Of a stretch of DNA of 56,623 bases, positions 28,593 to 36,094 are shown piece by piece. Positions within the stretch are counted from its first letter, which is position 1, and each line of letters starts with the position of its first letter. The position numbers and the translations under genes are program-made. Under the pieces are notes generated by a model. It searched no databases. It was not told the origin of the DNA and saw nothing but the letters and a program-made list of their open reading frames with translations. Source of the DNA: Candidatus Dormiibacterota bacterium (GTDB lineage: Bacteria; Vulcanimicrobiota; Vulcanimicrobiia; Vulcanimicrobiales; Vulcanimicrobiaceae); NCBI GenBank assembly GCA_035532035.1, contig DATKRS010000004.1, forward strand, positions 307,501 to 364,123, in the 5' to 3' direction.

Positions 28593-29708
28593 GTGGAAGC
28601 AGGGGCGCCGGCCGTCGCCGACGAGCAGGGTATGTTCGCCGGCGGTGGCGGGGAGCTCCGGCGCTCCCCCTTGCACGCCGCCCACGTGGGGTTCGGGGCC
28701 AAGCTCGTACCGTTCGGCGGTTGGGAGATGCCGTTGGCGTACCCGTCCGGGACGGTCGCCGAGCATCGGGCGTGCCGCACCGGCGCAGTGATCTTTGACG
28801 TCAGCCATCTGGGCACGGTCCGGGTGGAGGGGCAGGGTGCGTTCGAGCGTCTGCAGGCGGCGTTGACCAACGATCTGCGAAAGATCGGACCGGGGAGGGC
28901 GCAATACACCCACCTGCTCGGCGAGGACGGGTCGGTCGTCGACGACCTCATCGTCTGGTGGGTCGGGGACCAGCGGTTCGACGTGATGCCCAACGCATCG
29001 AACACCCACCGGGTCCGGGACGCGATCGGCGGCACCGACACGACCGCGGACCGGGCGGTTCTCGCCGTGCAGGGTCCCGAGGCCCGACGGCGCCTCGCCG
29101 CCGTGGCACCCGAGGCGGCGGCCGTGGAGCGTTTCGCGGTGGAGAGGTTCGAGTGGCGGGGGGCCCGGTGCGTGGCTGCGGGTACCGGGTACACCGGTGA
29201 GGACGGGGTGGAGTGCGCCGTCCCGGCCGCTGCGGCCGGAGACCTCTGGGCGGCGATCGTCGGGGCCGGGGTGGTTCCGGCGGGCTTGGGGGCGCGCGAC
29301 ACGCTCCGGCTCGAGGCCGGGCTCCCGCTCCACGGCCATGAGCTGGGTCCCGGGATCACCCCGCTGCAGGCCGGGCTGGGTTGGGTCGTGGGCTGGGACA
29401 AGGGACCCTTCCCCGGGCGCGCGGCGCTCGAGCGGGAGCGGGCCGACGGCCCGGCCCGGAGCCTCCGGGGGCTCCTGGCCGACGGCAGGCAACCGCCGCG
29501 CGAGGGCGCGGTCGTGACGGTCGCGGGGCAGCCCGTCGGAACGGTGACCAGCGGCAATTTCTCCCCGATGCTCCAGAGGGGGATCGCGCTGGCCCTCGTG
29601 GAGGCGGCGGCGCTGCACGAGGGCGACGACGTCACGGTGGAACAGCGCGGACGGTCCCTCGGTGCCTCCGTCGTGCGGTTGCCGTTCTGGCGGCGCGGGG
29701 CGGGCTGA
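28593..29708 (+). CDS. gcvT: Aminomethyltransferase (glycine cleavage T protein)
   Basis: This 371-residue enzyme transfers the H-protein-bound aminomethyl carbon to tetrahydrofolate, releasing ammonia. Family signatures are clear: VPFGGWEMPLAY, VIFDVSHLGTVRVEG, YTHLLGEDGSVVDDLIVWW, YTGEDGVEC, ARDTLRLEAGLPLHGHEL and TSGNFSPMLQRGIALALV. The GTG start is set by a -10 box 6 nt upstream and there is no leader, so no glycine riboswitch. The stop overlaps gcvPA by one base, giving a gcvT-gcvPA-gcvPB operon. Confidence 0.96.
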   Translation: MEAGAPAVADEQGMFAGGGGELRRSPLHAAHVGFGAKLVPFGGWEMPLAYPSGTVAEHRACRTGAVIFDVSHLGTVRVEGQGAFERLQAALTNDLRKIGPGRAQYTHLLGEDGSVVDDLIVWWVGDQRFDVMPNASNTHRVRDAIGGTDTTADRAVLAVQGPEARRRLAAVAPEAAAVERFAVERFEWRGARCVAAGTGYTGEDGVECAVPAAAAGDLWAAIVGAGVVPAGLGARDTLRLEAGLPLHGHELGPGITPLQAGLGWVVGWDKGPFPGRAALERERADGPARSLRGLLADGRQPPREGAVVTVAGQPVGTVTSGNFSPMLQRGIALALVEAAALHEGDDVTVEQRGRSLGASVVRLPFWRRGAG

Positions 29709-31102
29709 TGGGCGACTACCTTCCCCACACCGAGGCGGAGATCGCCTCGATGCTCGGCTTCATCGGGCTGGACTCGCTCGACGAGCTCTTCGCCGCGGTA
29801 CCCGAGGCCCTCCGGATCAGCGGCGGCCTGGCCTTGGCCGACGGCGTTCCCGAGCCCGATGTGCTCGACCGGGTCCAGCGGTTGGCCGAGGCCAACATCG
29901 CCCGGTCCGACCACCTGGTCTGCTTCGCCGGTGGCGGCGCGTACGACCACGAGGTGCCGCCGGTGGTGAAGGCACTGGCCGGGCGCTCGGAGTTCGTGAC
30001 CTCCTACACCCCGTACCAGCCCGAGGTGGCCCAGGGCGTGCTGCAGGCGGTCTTCGAGTACCAGACGATGGTCGCCCGCCTGGCCGGCCTGCCCGTGGCC
30101 AACGCCTCGCTCTACGACGGGGCGAGCGCCCTGGTGGAAGGGGTCAACCTCGGCGTGGGCGTGACCGGGCGCGAGGGGGTCTGGCTGTCGGCGGGGGTGC
30201 ACCCGCACTGGCGTGCCGTGCTGGCCACCTTCGCCGCGGGGACGGGTCACCAGGTAGAGGTGGTACCCCTCGTCGACGGCCGCACGGCGTGGCCGCCCCT
30301 CACCGGCGGGTCCGGGGCCGAGGTCGACCGTCCGGGGGTCGTGGTCGTGGGCTACCCGAACTACCTCGGGTGTATCGAGGACCTGGCCGAGGTCCGCCGG
30401 CTGTGCGACGCGCTCGGCGCGGTGATGGTGGTGGTGGCCGACCCGGTATCGGCCGGGATCCTCCGTTCGCCCGGCGAGCAGGGGGCCGACGTGGTGGTCG
30501 GGGAGGGACAGGCCTTCGGCACCCCGCTCGGTTTCGGTGGCCCGTACCTCGGGCTGTTCGCCTGCACGCTCGAGCACGTCCGCCGGCTCCCCGGGCGCCT
30601 GGTCGGCGAGACGGTCGACTCGGAGGGCACCCGCGCCTACGTCACCACGCTGCGTGCCCGCGAGCAGGACATCCGGCGCGAGAAGGCCACCTCCAACGTG
30701 TGCACGAACCAGACGCTGATGGCGGTCACGGCGGCGGTCCAGCTGGGCTGGCTCGGCACCTCGGGGCTGGCCGAGGTGGCGCTGCGCAGTGCCCGCGGCA
30801 CCCGCTACTGCCGCGAGGCGTTGGCCGGGGTCGACGGGGTGACGCCGCTCACTGCCGCCACGCCGGTGGTGCGCGAGTTCGCCGTGCTGACCCCGACGCC
30901 GGCCCGCACGGTGGTCCGGCGGCTGGCCGAGGACGGGTTCCTCGCCGGGCTGGCACTGGCCGACCTGGTCGGGGAGGGCGGCGACGGCTCGGTGGGGCCC
31001 GAGCAGGCCGAGCACGGACTGCTCGTTGCCGTCACCGAACGCCGGACCGCCGCGGAGATCGACGCGTTCGTGGCGGCCCTCGACAAGGCGGTGAGATCGT
31101 GA
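29708..31102 (+). CDS. gcvPA: Glycine dehydrogenase (decarboxylating) subunit 1
   Basis: The N-terminal half of a split P protein, 464 residues, forming a heterotetramer with GcvPB. It carries the subunit-1 blocks YLPHTEAEIASML, FAGGGAYDHEVPPVV, TSYTPYQPEVAQGVLQ, EYQTMVARLAGLPVANASLYDG and EKATSNVCTNQ. It lacks the PLP lysine, which lies in GcvPB, as normal for this arrangement. The ATG overlaps the gcvT stop (TGATG). Many actinobacteria, such as Mycobacterium, use a single fused GcvB, so the split form is a difference. Confidence 0.95.
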   Translation: MGDYLPHTEAEIASMLGFIGLDSLDELFAAVPEALRISGGLALADGVPEPDVLDRVQRLAEANIARSDHLVCFAGGGAYDHEVPPVVKALAGRSEFVTSYTPYQPEVAQGVLQAVFEYQTMVARLAGLPVANASLYDGASALVEGVNLGVGVTGREGVWLSAGVHPHWRAVLATFAAGTGHQVEVVPLVDGRTAWPPLTGGSGAEVDRPGVVVVGYPNYLGCIEDLAEVRRLCDALGAVMVVVADPVSAGILRSPGEQGADVVVGEGQAFGTPLGFGGPYLGLFACTLEHVRRLPGRLVGETVDSEGTRAYVTTLRAREQDIRREKATSNVCTNQTLMAVTAAVQLGWLGTSGLAEVALRSARGTRYCREALAGVDGVTPLTAATPVVREFAVLTPTPARTVVRRLAEDGFLAGLALADLVGEGGDGSVGPEQAEHGLLVAVTERRTAAEIDAFVAALDKAVRS

Positions 31103-32700
31103 GTGCCCCGATGAGCGAGCCGGGGACAGCGGCGGCCGGCGGCCGGGCGGCAAGTGCTCCACTGCTCGGCAACATGGCCGAGCCCACGATCTTCGAGCTG
31201 TCGCAACCGGGCCGGTCGAGCTGGCAGCTGCGGACCACGGGCATCCCGGAGTGGAGCGTGGAGGAACTGGTGCCGGCGGAGCATCGGCGGAGCGATCCGG
31301 TCCCCTTGGCCGAGGTGTCCGAGCGGGACCTGGTGGGGCACTTCACCCGGCTCAGCCACCGGCAGTTCTCCGTCGACCTCGGCGCGTACCCGCTCGGCTC
31401 GTGCACGATGAAGTACAACCCGAAGACCTGCGACACCGTGGCCGGGCTCCCGGGGCTGTCCAACGTCCACCCGGGGGCGCCTGCCGCCCTGACCCAGGGA
31501 TGGCTCGAGCTCCTCGTCGATCTCGAGGAGATGCTGTGCGAGATCACCGGGATGGCCGCCGCCACCCTGCAACCGGCGGCCGGTGCCGCGGGCGAGCTCA
31601 CCGGCCTGCTCCTGATGCGGGCGTGGCACGACGCCCAGGGCGAGCAGCGCCGCCGGGTGGTCATCCCCGATTCGGCACACGGCACCAACCCCGCGTCGGT
31701 GACGTTGGGCGGCTACGAAGTGACCACCGTCCCGAGCGACGAGCGCGGCTGTGTCGACATGGCGGCGCTGCGCAGCGTGCTCGACACCGACGTTGCCGGC
31801 ATCATGCTGACCAATCCGAACACGCTCGGGCTCTTCGAAGAGGACATCGTCCCGATCGCCGAGGCGGTGCACGAGGTGGGGGGGCTCCTCTACTACGACG
31901 GCGCCAACCTGAACGCCATCCTCGGGGTGGTGCGGCCCGGGGACATGGGGTTCGACATCGTGCACATGAACCTGCACAAGACCTTCGCCACTCCACACGG
32001 CGGGGGAGGGCCCGGCGCCGGCCCCGTCGCCGTCTCGCCCCGGTTGGTCGACTTCCTCCCCGGCCCCCGGCCGGTCCGGATCGCCGGCGGAGCCACGAGT
32101 GGCGCCGGGCCGGCCGACCCCGGGGTCCGGGCGACCGCGGACCCGGAGAGCGGGACGGGCGACCTTCGGTTCGGCTGGTCGGTGCCGCCGCACTCGGTCG
32201 GTCGGGTCCACAGCTGGCACGGCAACGCGCTGGTGCTCGCCCGAGCGCTCGCGTACATCACGGTGCACGGCGGTGACGGGTTACGGCGGGTGGCCGAGCG
32301 AGCCGTGCTCAACGCCAACTGGGTCCGCACGCGCCTGTCGGGCGTGTACGACGTGCCGTTCGACCGGACGTGCATGCACGAGGTCGTCCTCGCCGCCTCG
32401 ACTCTCCGCAAGCAGCACGGGCTCAGGGCGCTCGACGTCGCCAAGCGCCTTCTCGAGGAAGGCTTCCACTCGCCGACCGTGTACTTCCCGCTGGTCGTCG
32501 ACGAGGCGCTCATGATCGAGCCGACCGAGACCGAGAGCCTCCAGACGCTCGAGGCATTGGCCGACGCGCTCGAACGGATCGCCGCCGGCGCGGCGGTCGA
32601 CGACAGCTTCAAGGCTGCGCCGCGCACCACGCCGGTGCGGCGGGTGGACGAGGCCCGCGCGGCCCGCACCTTGGTCCCCACGTTCGACGCCCGCGGCTGA
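31099..32700 (+). CDS. gcvPB: Glycine dehydrogenase (decarboxylating) subunit 2
   Basis: The PLP-binding half of the P protein, 533 residues. The cofactor lysine is in HMNLHKTFATPHGGGGPG near residue 294. Other hallmarks are YPLGSCTMKYNPK, LQPAAGAAGELTGLL, IPDSAHGTNPASV and MLTNPNTLGLFE. The GTG start overlaps the gcvPA stop as GTGA; an in-frame ATG comes four codons later. A 40-residue insertion rich in G, A and P (around residues 320-355) separates the PLP region from the C-terminal domain. The stop codon lies in the loop of the terminator hairpin. Confidence 0.95.
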   Translation: MSAPMSEPGTAAAGGRAASAPLLGNMAEPTIFELSQPGRSSWQLRTTGIPEWSVEELVPAEHRRSDPVPLAEVSERDLVGHFTRLSHRQFSVDLGAYPLGSCTMKYNPKTCDTVAGLPGLSNVHPGAPAALTQGWLELLVDLEEMLCEITGMAAATLQPAAGAAGELTGLLLMRAWHDAQGEQRRRVVIPDSAHGTNPASVTLGGYEVTTVPSDERGCVDMAALRSVLDTDVAGIMLTNPNTLGLFEEDIVPIAEAVHEVGGLLYYDGANLNAILGVVRPGDMGFDIVHMNLHKTFATPHGGGGPGAGPVAVSPRLVDFLPGPRPVRIAGGATSGAGPADPGVRATADPESGTGDLRFGWSVPPHSVGRVHSWHGNALVLARALAYITVHGGDGLRRVAERAVLNANWVRTRLSGVYDVPFDRTCMHEVVLAASTLRKQHGLRALDVAKRLLEEGFHSPTVYFPLVVDEALMIEPTETESLQTLEALADALERIAAGAAVDDSFKAAPRTTPVRRVDEARAARTLVPTFDARG

Positions 32701-32719
32701 ACTGTCTGCCGCGGGCGTC
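32686..32719. terminator. Terminator hairpin enclosing the gcvPB stop codon
   Basis: A perfect 11-bp inverted repeat, GACGCCCGCGG (32686-32696) and CCGCGGGCGTC (32709-32719), with the TGA stop in the 12-nt loop. It lies between convergent genes and can serve both. Confidence 0.7.
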
Positions 32720-32754
32720 CGGCCGGCCGGAGCCGGGCGCGGGCCCGGATCGGG

Positions 32755-33147
32755 TCAGAGTGCCCCGCCGAGAGCGATGCCGGCCACCGCTCCGAGCACT
32801 GCCAGCGTCATGCCCCCCAGGGCGTACAGGACGGCCAGGCCGATCCGGCCGAGGGTGGCGAGCTGCACCGTCTCCCAGCTGGCCGTGGACCAGGTCGTCA
32901 GGCCCCCGCAGAGGCCGGTGCCGACGATCGACCGCCATCGCCCGGGCAGGTCGTGGTACCAGAACGCGCCGGTGACCGCGCCCATGACGAACGAACCGAC
33001 CACGTTGACCACGAGCGTCCCGTAGGGCACGCTCGCCGAGCCGGGATGGATGCGGGAGGGGCGTTCCTGCAGGGCGCCGTCCACGAGGTGTCGCAGCAGG
33101 GCCCCGAGGCCTCCGGCCACCCCGACGACGATCGCCGTCAGCACCAC
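32755..33147 (-). CDS. crcB: Fluoride channel CrcB/Fluc, second copy
   Basis: A fluoride-specific membrane channel of 130 residues with four transmembrane segments that exports toxic F-. Fluc motifs are visible: GGLGALLRHLV, YGTLVVNVVGSFVMG, and GLCGGLTTWSTASWE with the TTxST ion-pathway segment. Fluc channels are dual-topology dimers; a pair of adjacent genes usually means a heterodimer. The gene is 25 nt downstream of the other crcB on the same strand and should share its riboswitch. The start is GTG 33147 or 33144. Confidence 0.92.
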   Translation of the reverse strand: MVLTAIVVGVAGGLGALLRHLVDGALQERPSRIHPGSASVPYGTLVVNVVGSFVMGAVTGAFWYHDLPGRWRSIVGTGLCGGLTTWSTASWETVQLATLGRIGLAVLYALGGMTLAVLGAVAGIALGGAL

Positions 33148-33172
33148 TGCTCCCCGGCGGGCACGGCTGAGG

Positions 33173-33661
33173 TCACTCGAGCGGGTCCGACGTGAGCGCT
33201 GCGGCGGTGCGGCGGAGACCGAACGGACCCAACGAGATCCCGAGGGCGACGGCGGCGATCCCGGCGGCGAGGGTGGCGGCGAGGTAGGCGGCGGCCAGGC
33301 CGAGCTGGCCCCCCTTACCCAGTGTGGTCGCCTCCACTACCAGGGTAGAATAGGTCGTCCAACCGCCGAGGATGCCGGTCCCTATGAAGGGCCTGGCGTA
33401 CGGGCTTGGCCGCCGGCTCCCGCCCAGCAGGGCCAGGAGGAACCCGAGCAGGAAGGCGCCGCTGGTGTTGATGGTGAAGGTGACGAGCGGGAAGTGCCCT
33501 GCCGGGGTGGGCCAGGCCAGCTCGAGCTCGTAGCGGCCCAGGGTCCCGAGCAGGCCGCCGGCGATGATGCACGTGAGAAACCGCGGGTGGGCCCAATGGA
33601 GACCGGTCGGCACGGGCTCGGTCGTCACGGGCTCGGTCGTCACGGGCTCGGCGTCGGGCAT
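33173..33661 (-). CDS. crcB: Fluoride channel CrcB/Fluc, first copy with N-terminal extension
   Basis: A channel of 162 residues with four transmembrane segments. The core begins after about 27 residues: IIAGGLLGTLGRYELELAW, PLVTFTINTSGAFLLGFLLAL, and FIGTGILGGWTTYSTLVVE. The N-terminal extension contains a 15-bp repeat encoding VTTEP and is unusual for this small family. ATG 33661 has AAGGAGGAGG just upstream, and a fluoride riboswitch lies before that. It is the promoter-proximal gene of the crcB pair. Confidence 0.92.
   Translation of the reverse strand: MPDAEPVTTEPVTTEPVPTGLHWAHPRFLTCIIAGGLLGTLGRYELELAWPTPAGHFPLVTFTINTSGAFLLGFLLALLGGSRRPSPYARPFIGTGILGGWTTYSTLVVEATTLGKGGQLGLAAAYLAATLAAGIAAVALGISLGPFGLRRTAAALTSDPLE
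33613..33654 (-). repeat. 15-bp in-frame tandem repeat in crcB
   Basis: Plus-strand unit ACGGGCTCGGTCGTC twice plus a partial copy, encoding VTTEPVTTEPV on the minus strand. Confidence 0.85.
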
Positions 33662-33982
33662 GGTCCTCCTCCTTCCGGAACAGGAACCATCAGCCGTCAC
33701 CGAGCGCTTCAGGGGCCCCGAGCTGCAGACCACCCCCGGCGGGATCCATCGCCGGGCGGGAAGCTCCCCGCGTCGGGCATCGTAGCGGGGAGCCCGGCCG
33801 TCGCGAAACTCGCCAACGGGTCCGAACGGACCCACCACCCGAAATTCGCCGGGCCTCGGTCGGGCGCAGACGCGAGGCGGGCCCCCGGTCGGCCGAGGGG
33901 GCCGGTCCGGGGGTCCGCCTCGCACGTCGGGCTCGCGCCGCTGTGCGTCCCTCCGGATCGGGAGGGCGATGGCGCTGGGGAA
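33662..33982. other. Intergenic stretch between crcB and the phasin gene
   Basis: It contains the fluoride riboswitch (33676-33757) and a minus-strand -10 box TACGAT (33779-33784) that would start the crcB transcript about 15-20 nt before the riboswitch. From 33785 to 33982 I see no gene, only GC-rich sequence. Confidence 0.6.
33676..33757 (-). promoter_or_regulatory. Fluoride riboswitch (crcB motif)
   Basis: On the minus strand the leader reads GGCGATGGATCCCGCC, then about 40 nt later GGCTGATGGTTCCTG. These match the two conserved parts of the crcB RNA (GGCGATGRRGYCCGCC and GCTGATGRYYCCTAC types). GGATCC pairs with GGTTCC with one mismatch, as P1 should. The Shine-Dalgarno of crcB lies about 10 nt downstream, so fluoride binding should turn translation or transcription on. 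Confidence 0.88.
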
Positions 33983-34285
33983 CTAGGCGCCGGCCTTCTT
34001 GGCCGTGGGGACCGCCGGTGCGGGGCGGGTGGCCAACGCCGCCATCTCGGAAGCGAAGGCGCGCTGGGTGGCCAGGATCCGCTCGACGAAGCCGAAACCG
34101 GCGTCGACGGCTTGCTGCGGCGAAGGCAGACGGTCGACGAGGGGGAGCTTGGGGGCGTCGGGGATCATCCCGTCAAAGGTGTCGGCTGTCTTCCGCGCGG
34201 CGCCGAGGGTCCATCGCTGGCTGGTCTCGACCGCTTTGACGACGCCGTTCTGGACGGAGTTGGTGATCTCGAGGGCGGTAGGCAT
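33983..34285 (-). CDS. Phasin-like PHA granule protein
   Basis: A small protein of 100 residues: two amphipathic helical stretches (ALEITNSVQNGVVKAVETSQRWTL, in parts, and GFGFVERILATQRAFASEMAALATR), a Pro-rich middle and an Ala/Lys tail (PTAKKAGA) that recalls histone-like phasins. Phasins coat PHA granules and control their size. It fits here because the acyl-CoA ligase and PHA synthase genes lie just upstream on the same strand. ATG 34285 has GTGAGG 5 nt upstream and a strong consensus promoter, so it should be highly expressed, as phasins are. Similarity was judged by context and composition, not by a search. Confidence 0.75.
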   Translation of the reverse strand: MPTALEITNSVQNGVVKAVETSQRWTLGAARKTADTFDGMIPDAPKLPLVDRLPSPQQAVDAGFGFVERILATQRAFASEMAALATRPAPAVPTAKKAGA

Positions 34286-34319
34286 GGGAACCTCACTTGG
34301 GATGATTGGTGGTTTGCTT

Positions 34320-34349
34320 ACTATATCAAGCATTCCGGGCGTGCGTCAA
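34320..34349 (-). promoter_or_regulatory. Consensus-like promoter of the phasin gene
   Basis: On the minus strand TTGACG (34349-34344), an 18-nt spacer, then TATAGT (34325-34320), about 35 nt before ATG 34285. It is the best -35/-10 pair in the window and has an untranslated leader with a Shine-Dalgarno sequence. Confidence 0.75.
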
Positions 34350-34409
34350 GGCCCCGGTGGTGATCAGCCGGCTTCGGCGGCCTGAACCGGGCCCGGGGGA
34401 TCGGCGGGG

Positions 34410-36005
34410 TCAGGCGCCGAAATTGGCGCGCAGGACCTTCTTGTCGAACTTGCCCACGCTGGTCTTGGGGACGGCGTCGATGATCTCGAGCCTTGTCGGG
34501 AGCTGCCAGTGGGCGAAGCCGCTCGCCGTCAGGTGCGTGTGGACTTCTTGGAGCGTGACCTCGCCGCCGCCCCGGAGCACCACACAGGCGAGGGGCCGCT
34601 CCTGCCACTTCGGGTCCGGGACGGCCACCACGGCCGCCTCGAGCACGGCGGGCATCGCCATGATCGCGGACTCCATCTCCACCGAGGAGATCCACTCCCC
34701 CCCGGACTTGATGAGGTCCTTCGTCCGGTCGGCGATGACGAAGTAGCCGCCCGGTGACCCGATCGCCACGTCACCGGTGCGGAACCATCCGTCGGTGGCG
34801 AAGTTCTCGTCGCCCTCGTCCTTCAGGTACCCGTCGATCACCCAGGGACCCCGGACGTACAGGTTGCCCATCGTCTCGCCGTCGAAGGGCAACGCGCGTC
34901 CTTCCTCGTCGCGGATGCTGACGTCCACGCCGGGGAGTGGGATCCCGGCCTGGATCCTCGCGGCGTCGGTCACCCGCTCCTCGTCCCATCCGCGCATTCG
35001 TTCCTGCGGCCAGGCGACCGAGGCCAGGGGGGAGGTCTCGGTCATGCCCCAGGCCTGGACGATCCGGAGGCCGAAGTCCTCCCAGTACCGGGTGATGAGG
35101 GCGCGGGGAGGCTGGCTGCCGCCCACGATGATGTGGCGCATGTCCGGCAAGCCGCCGCGTGCGCCCACCTCGTCGGCCACGGTGAGCCAGATGGTGGGAA
35201 CGCCGGCGCTGACCGTGACCCGCTCGGTCACCAGGAGGTCGACGAACGGTCCGGCGAGGAGCGGACCGGCGAAGTAGACCTGCTTCGCTCCCGCGAGGGT
35301 CGAGCCGTACGGCATCCCCCAGGCATTGGCGTGGAACATCGGTACCTGGCTCAGGACGGAATCGCCCGGACCGATGGCCATGGCCGTGGCCGAGGTCACG
35401 GCGAACGCATGAAGGAAGGTGGAGCGGTGCGTGTACTGAGCGCCTTTGGGCCGGCCCGTGGTTCCCGACGTGTAACAGAGCCCGAGCGGGGTCCGTTCGG
35501 GAATGTCGATGGGGGAGTACGAGCTCGCCCGGTCGGCGATCAGGTCCTCGTAGGCGATCACCCCGTCGAGCGAGGTGTCGGGGACGCGGTCGTCGAGCAC
35601 GATGACGTGGCGGAGACCGGGGACCCGGCCGCGGATCTCCTCGATCAACGGGAGGAAGTCGGGATCGACGAGCACCGCCCGGTCGTCCGCGTGGCCGATG
35701 ATGTAGGCGAGGTCCTCGGGCGACAGGCGGGCGTTGAGCGTGTGCAGGACGCGACCGGTGCAGGGGATGGCGAAGTACGACTCGAGATGGCGGTAGCTGT
35801 TCCAGGCCAGGGTGGCGACCCGCTCGCCCCGTTGGACGCCCAGCCCGTCGAGGGCGTGCATCAGCTGTTGGGCGCGTCCGGCGAAATCCCCGTACGTGTA
35901 GCGGTGCAGTTCCCCGGAGGGGAGGCGACTGACCACCTCGGCGTCCGGCGCGTACTTCGGGGCGTGCTCGAACATCAGCCACGAGTTCAGCTCGACGTCC
36001 ATCAT
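34410..36005 (-). CDS. Fatty-acid (medium/long-chain) acyl-CoA ligase
   Basis: An AMP-forming enzyme of 531 residues that activates fatty acids to acyl-CoA. ANL-superfamily motifs are in order: LCYTSGTTGRPKGAQYTH (about residue 182), QAWGMTETSPLAS, TGDVAIGSPGGYFVIADRTKDLIKSGGEWIS and VPKTSVGKFDKKVLR with the catalytic lysine near the C-terminus. The MMDVELNSWLMFEHAP opening resembles AlkK/FadD-type medium-chain ligases. Between phaC and the phasin gene it may feed acyl groups to PHA synthesis or beta-oxidation. ATG 36005 is chosen, ATG 36002 is equivalent. A minus-strand TATCCT lies about 30 nt upstream as a possible -10. Confidence 0.9.
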   Translation of the reverse strand: MMDVELNSWLMFEHAPKYAPDAEVVSRLPSGELHRYTYGDFAGRAQQLMHALDGLGVQRGERVATLAWNSYRHLESYFAIPCTGRVLHTLNARLSPEDLAYIIGHADDRAVLVDPDFLPLIEEIRGRVPGLRHVIVLDDRVPDTSLDGVIAYEDLIADRASSYSPIDIPERTPLGLCYTSGTTGRPKGAQYTHRSTFLHAFAVTSATAMAIGPGDSVLSQVPMFHANAWGMPYGSTLAGAKQVYFAGPLLAGPFVDLLVTERVTVSAGVPTIWLTVADEVGARGGLPDMRHIIVGGSQPPRALITRYWEDFGLRIVQAWGMTETSPLASVAWPQERMRGWDEERVTDAARIQAGIPLPGVDVSIRDEEGRALPFDGETMGNLYVRGPWVIDGYLKDEGDENFATDGWFRTGDVAIGSPGGYFVIADRTKDLIKSGGEWISSVEMESAIMAMPAVLEAAVVAVPDPKWQERPLACVVLRGGGEVTLQEVHTHLTASGFAHWQLPTRLEIIDAVPKTSVGKFDKKVLRANFGA

Positions 36006-36094
36006 GACGGGGTCTCCGGGTGGTCGATGCAGGGAGGATAGTCCCGCCCGGGGGCTCGGGAAGGCCCGGGGGCACCGCTTCGCGAGCGGGGTCC

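Noticed and set aside
28540-28600. Glycine riboswitch before gcvT or gcvH
   Set aside because: Both genes have a -10 box within 8 nt of the start, so there is no room for a leader RNA.
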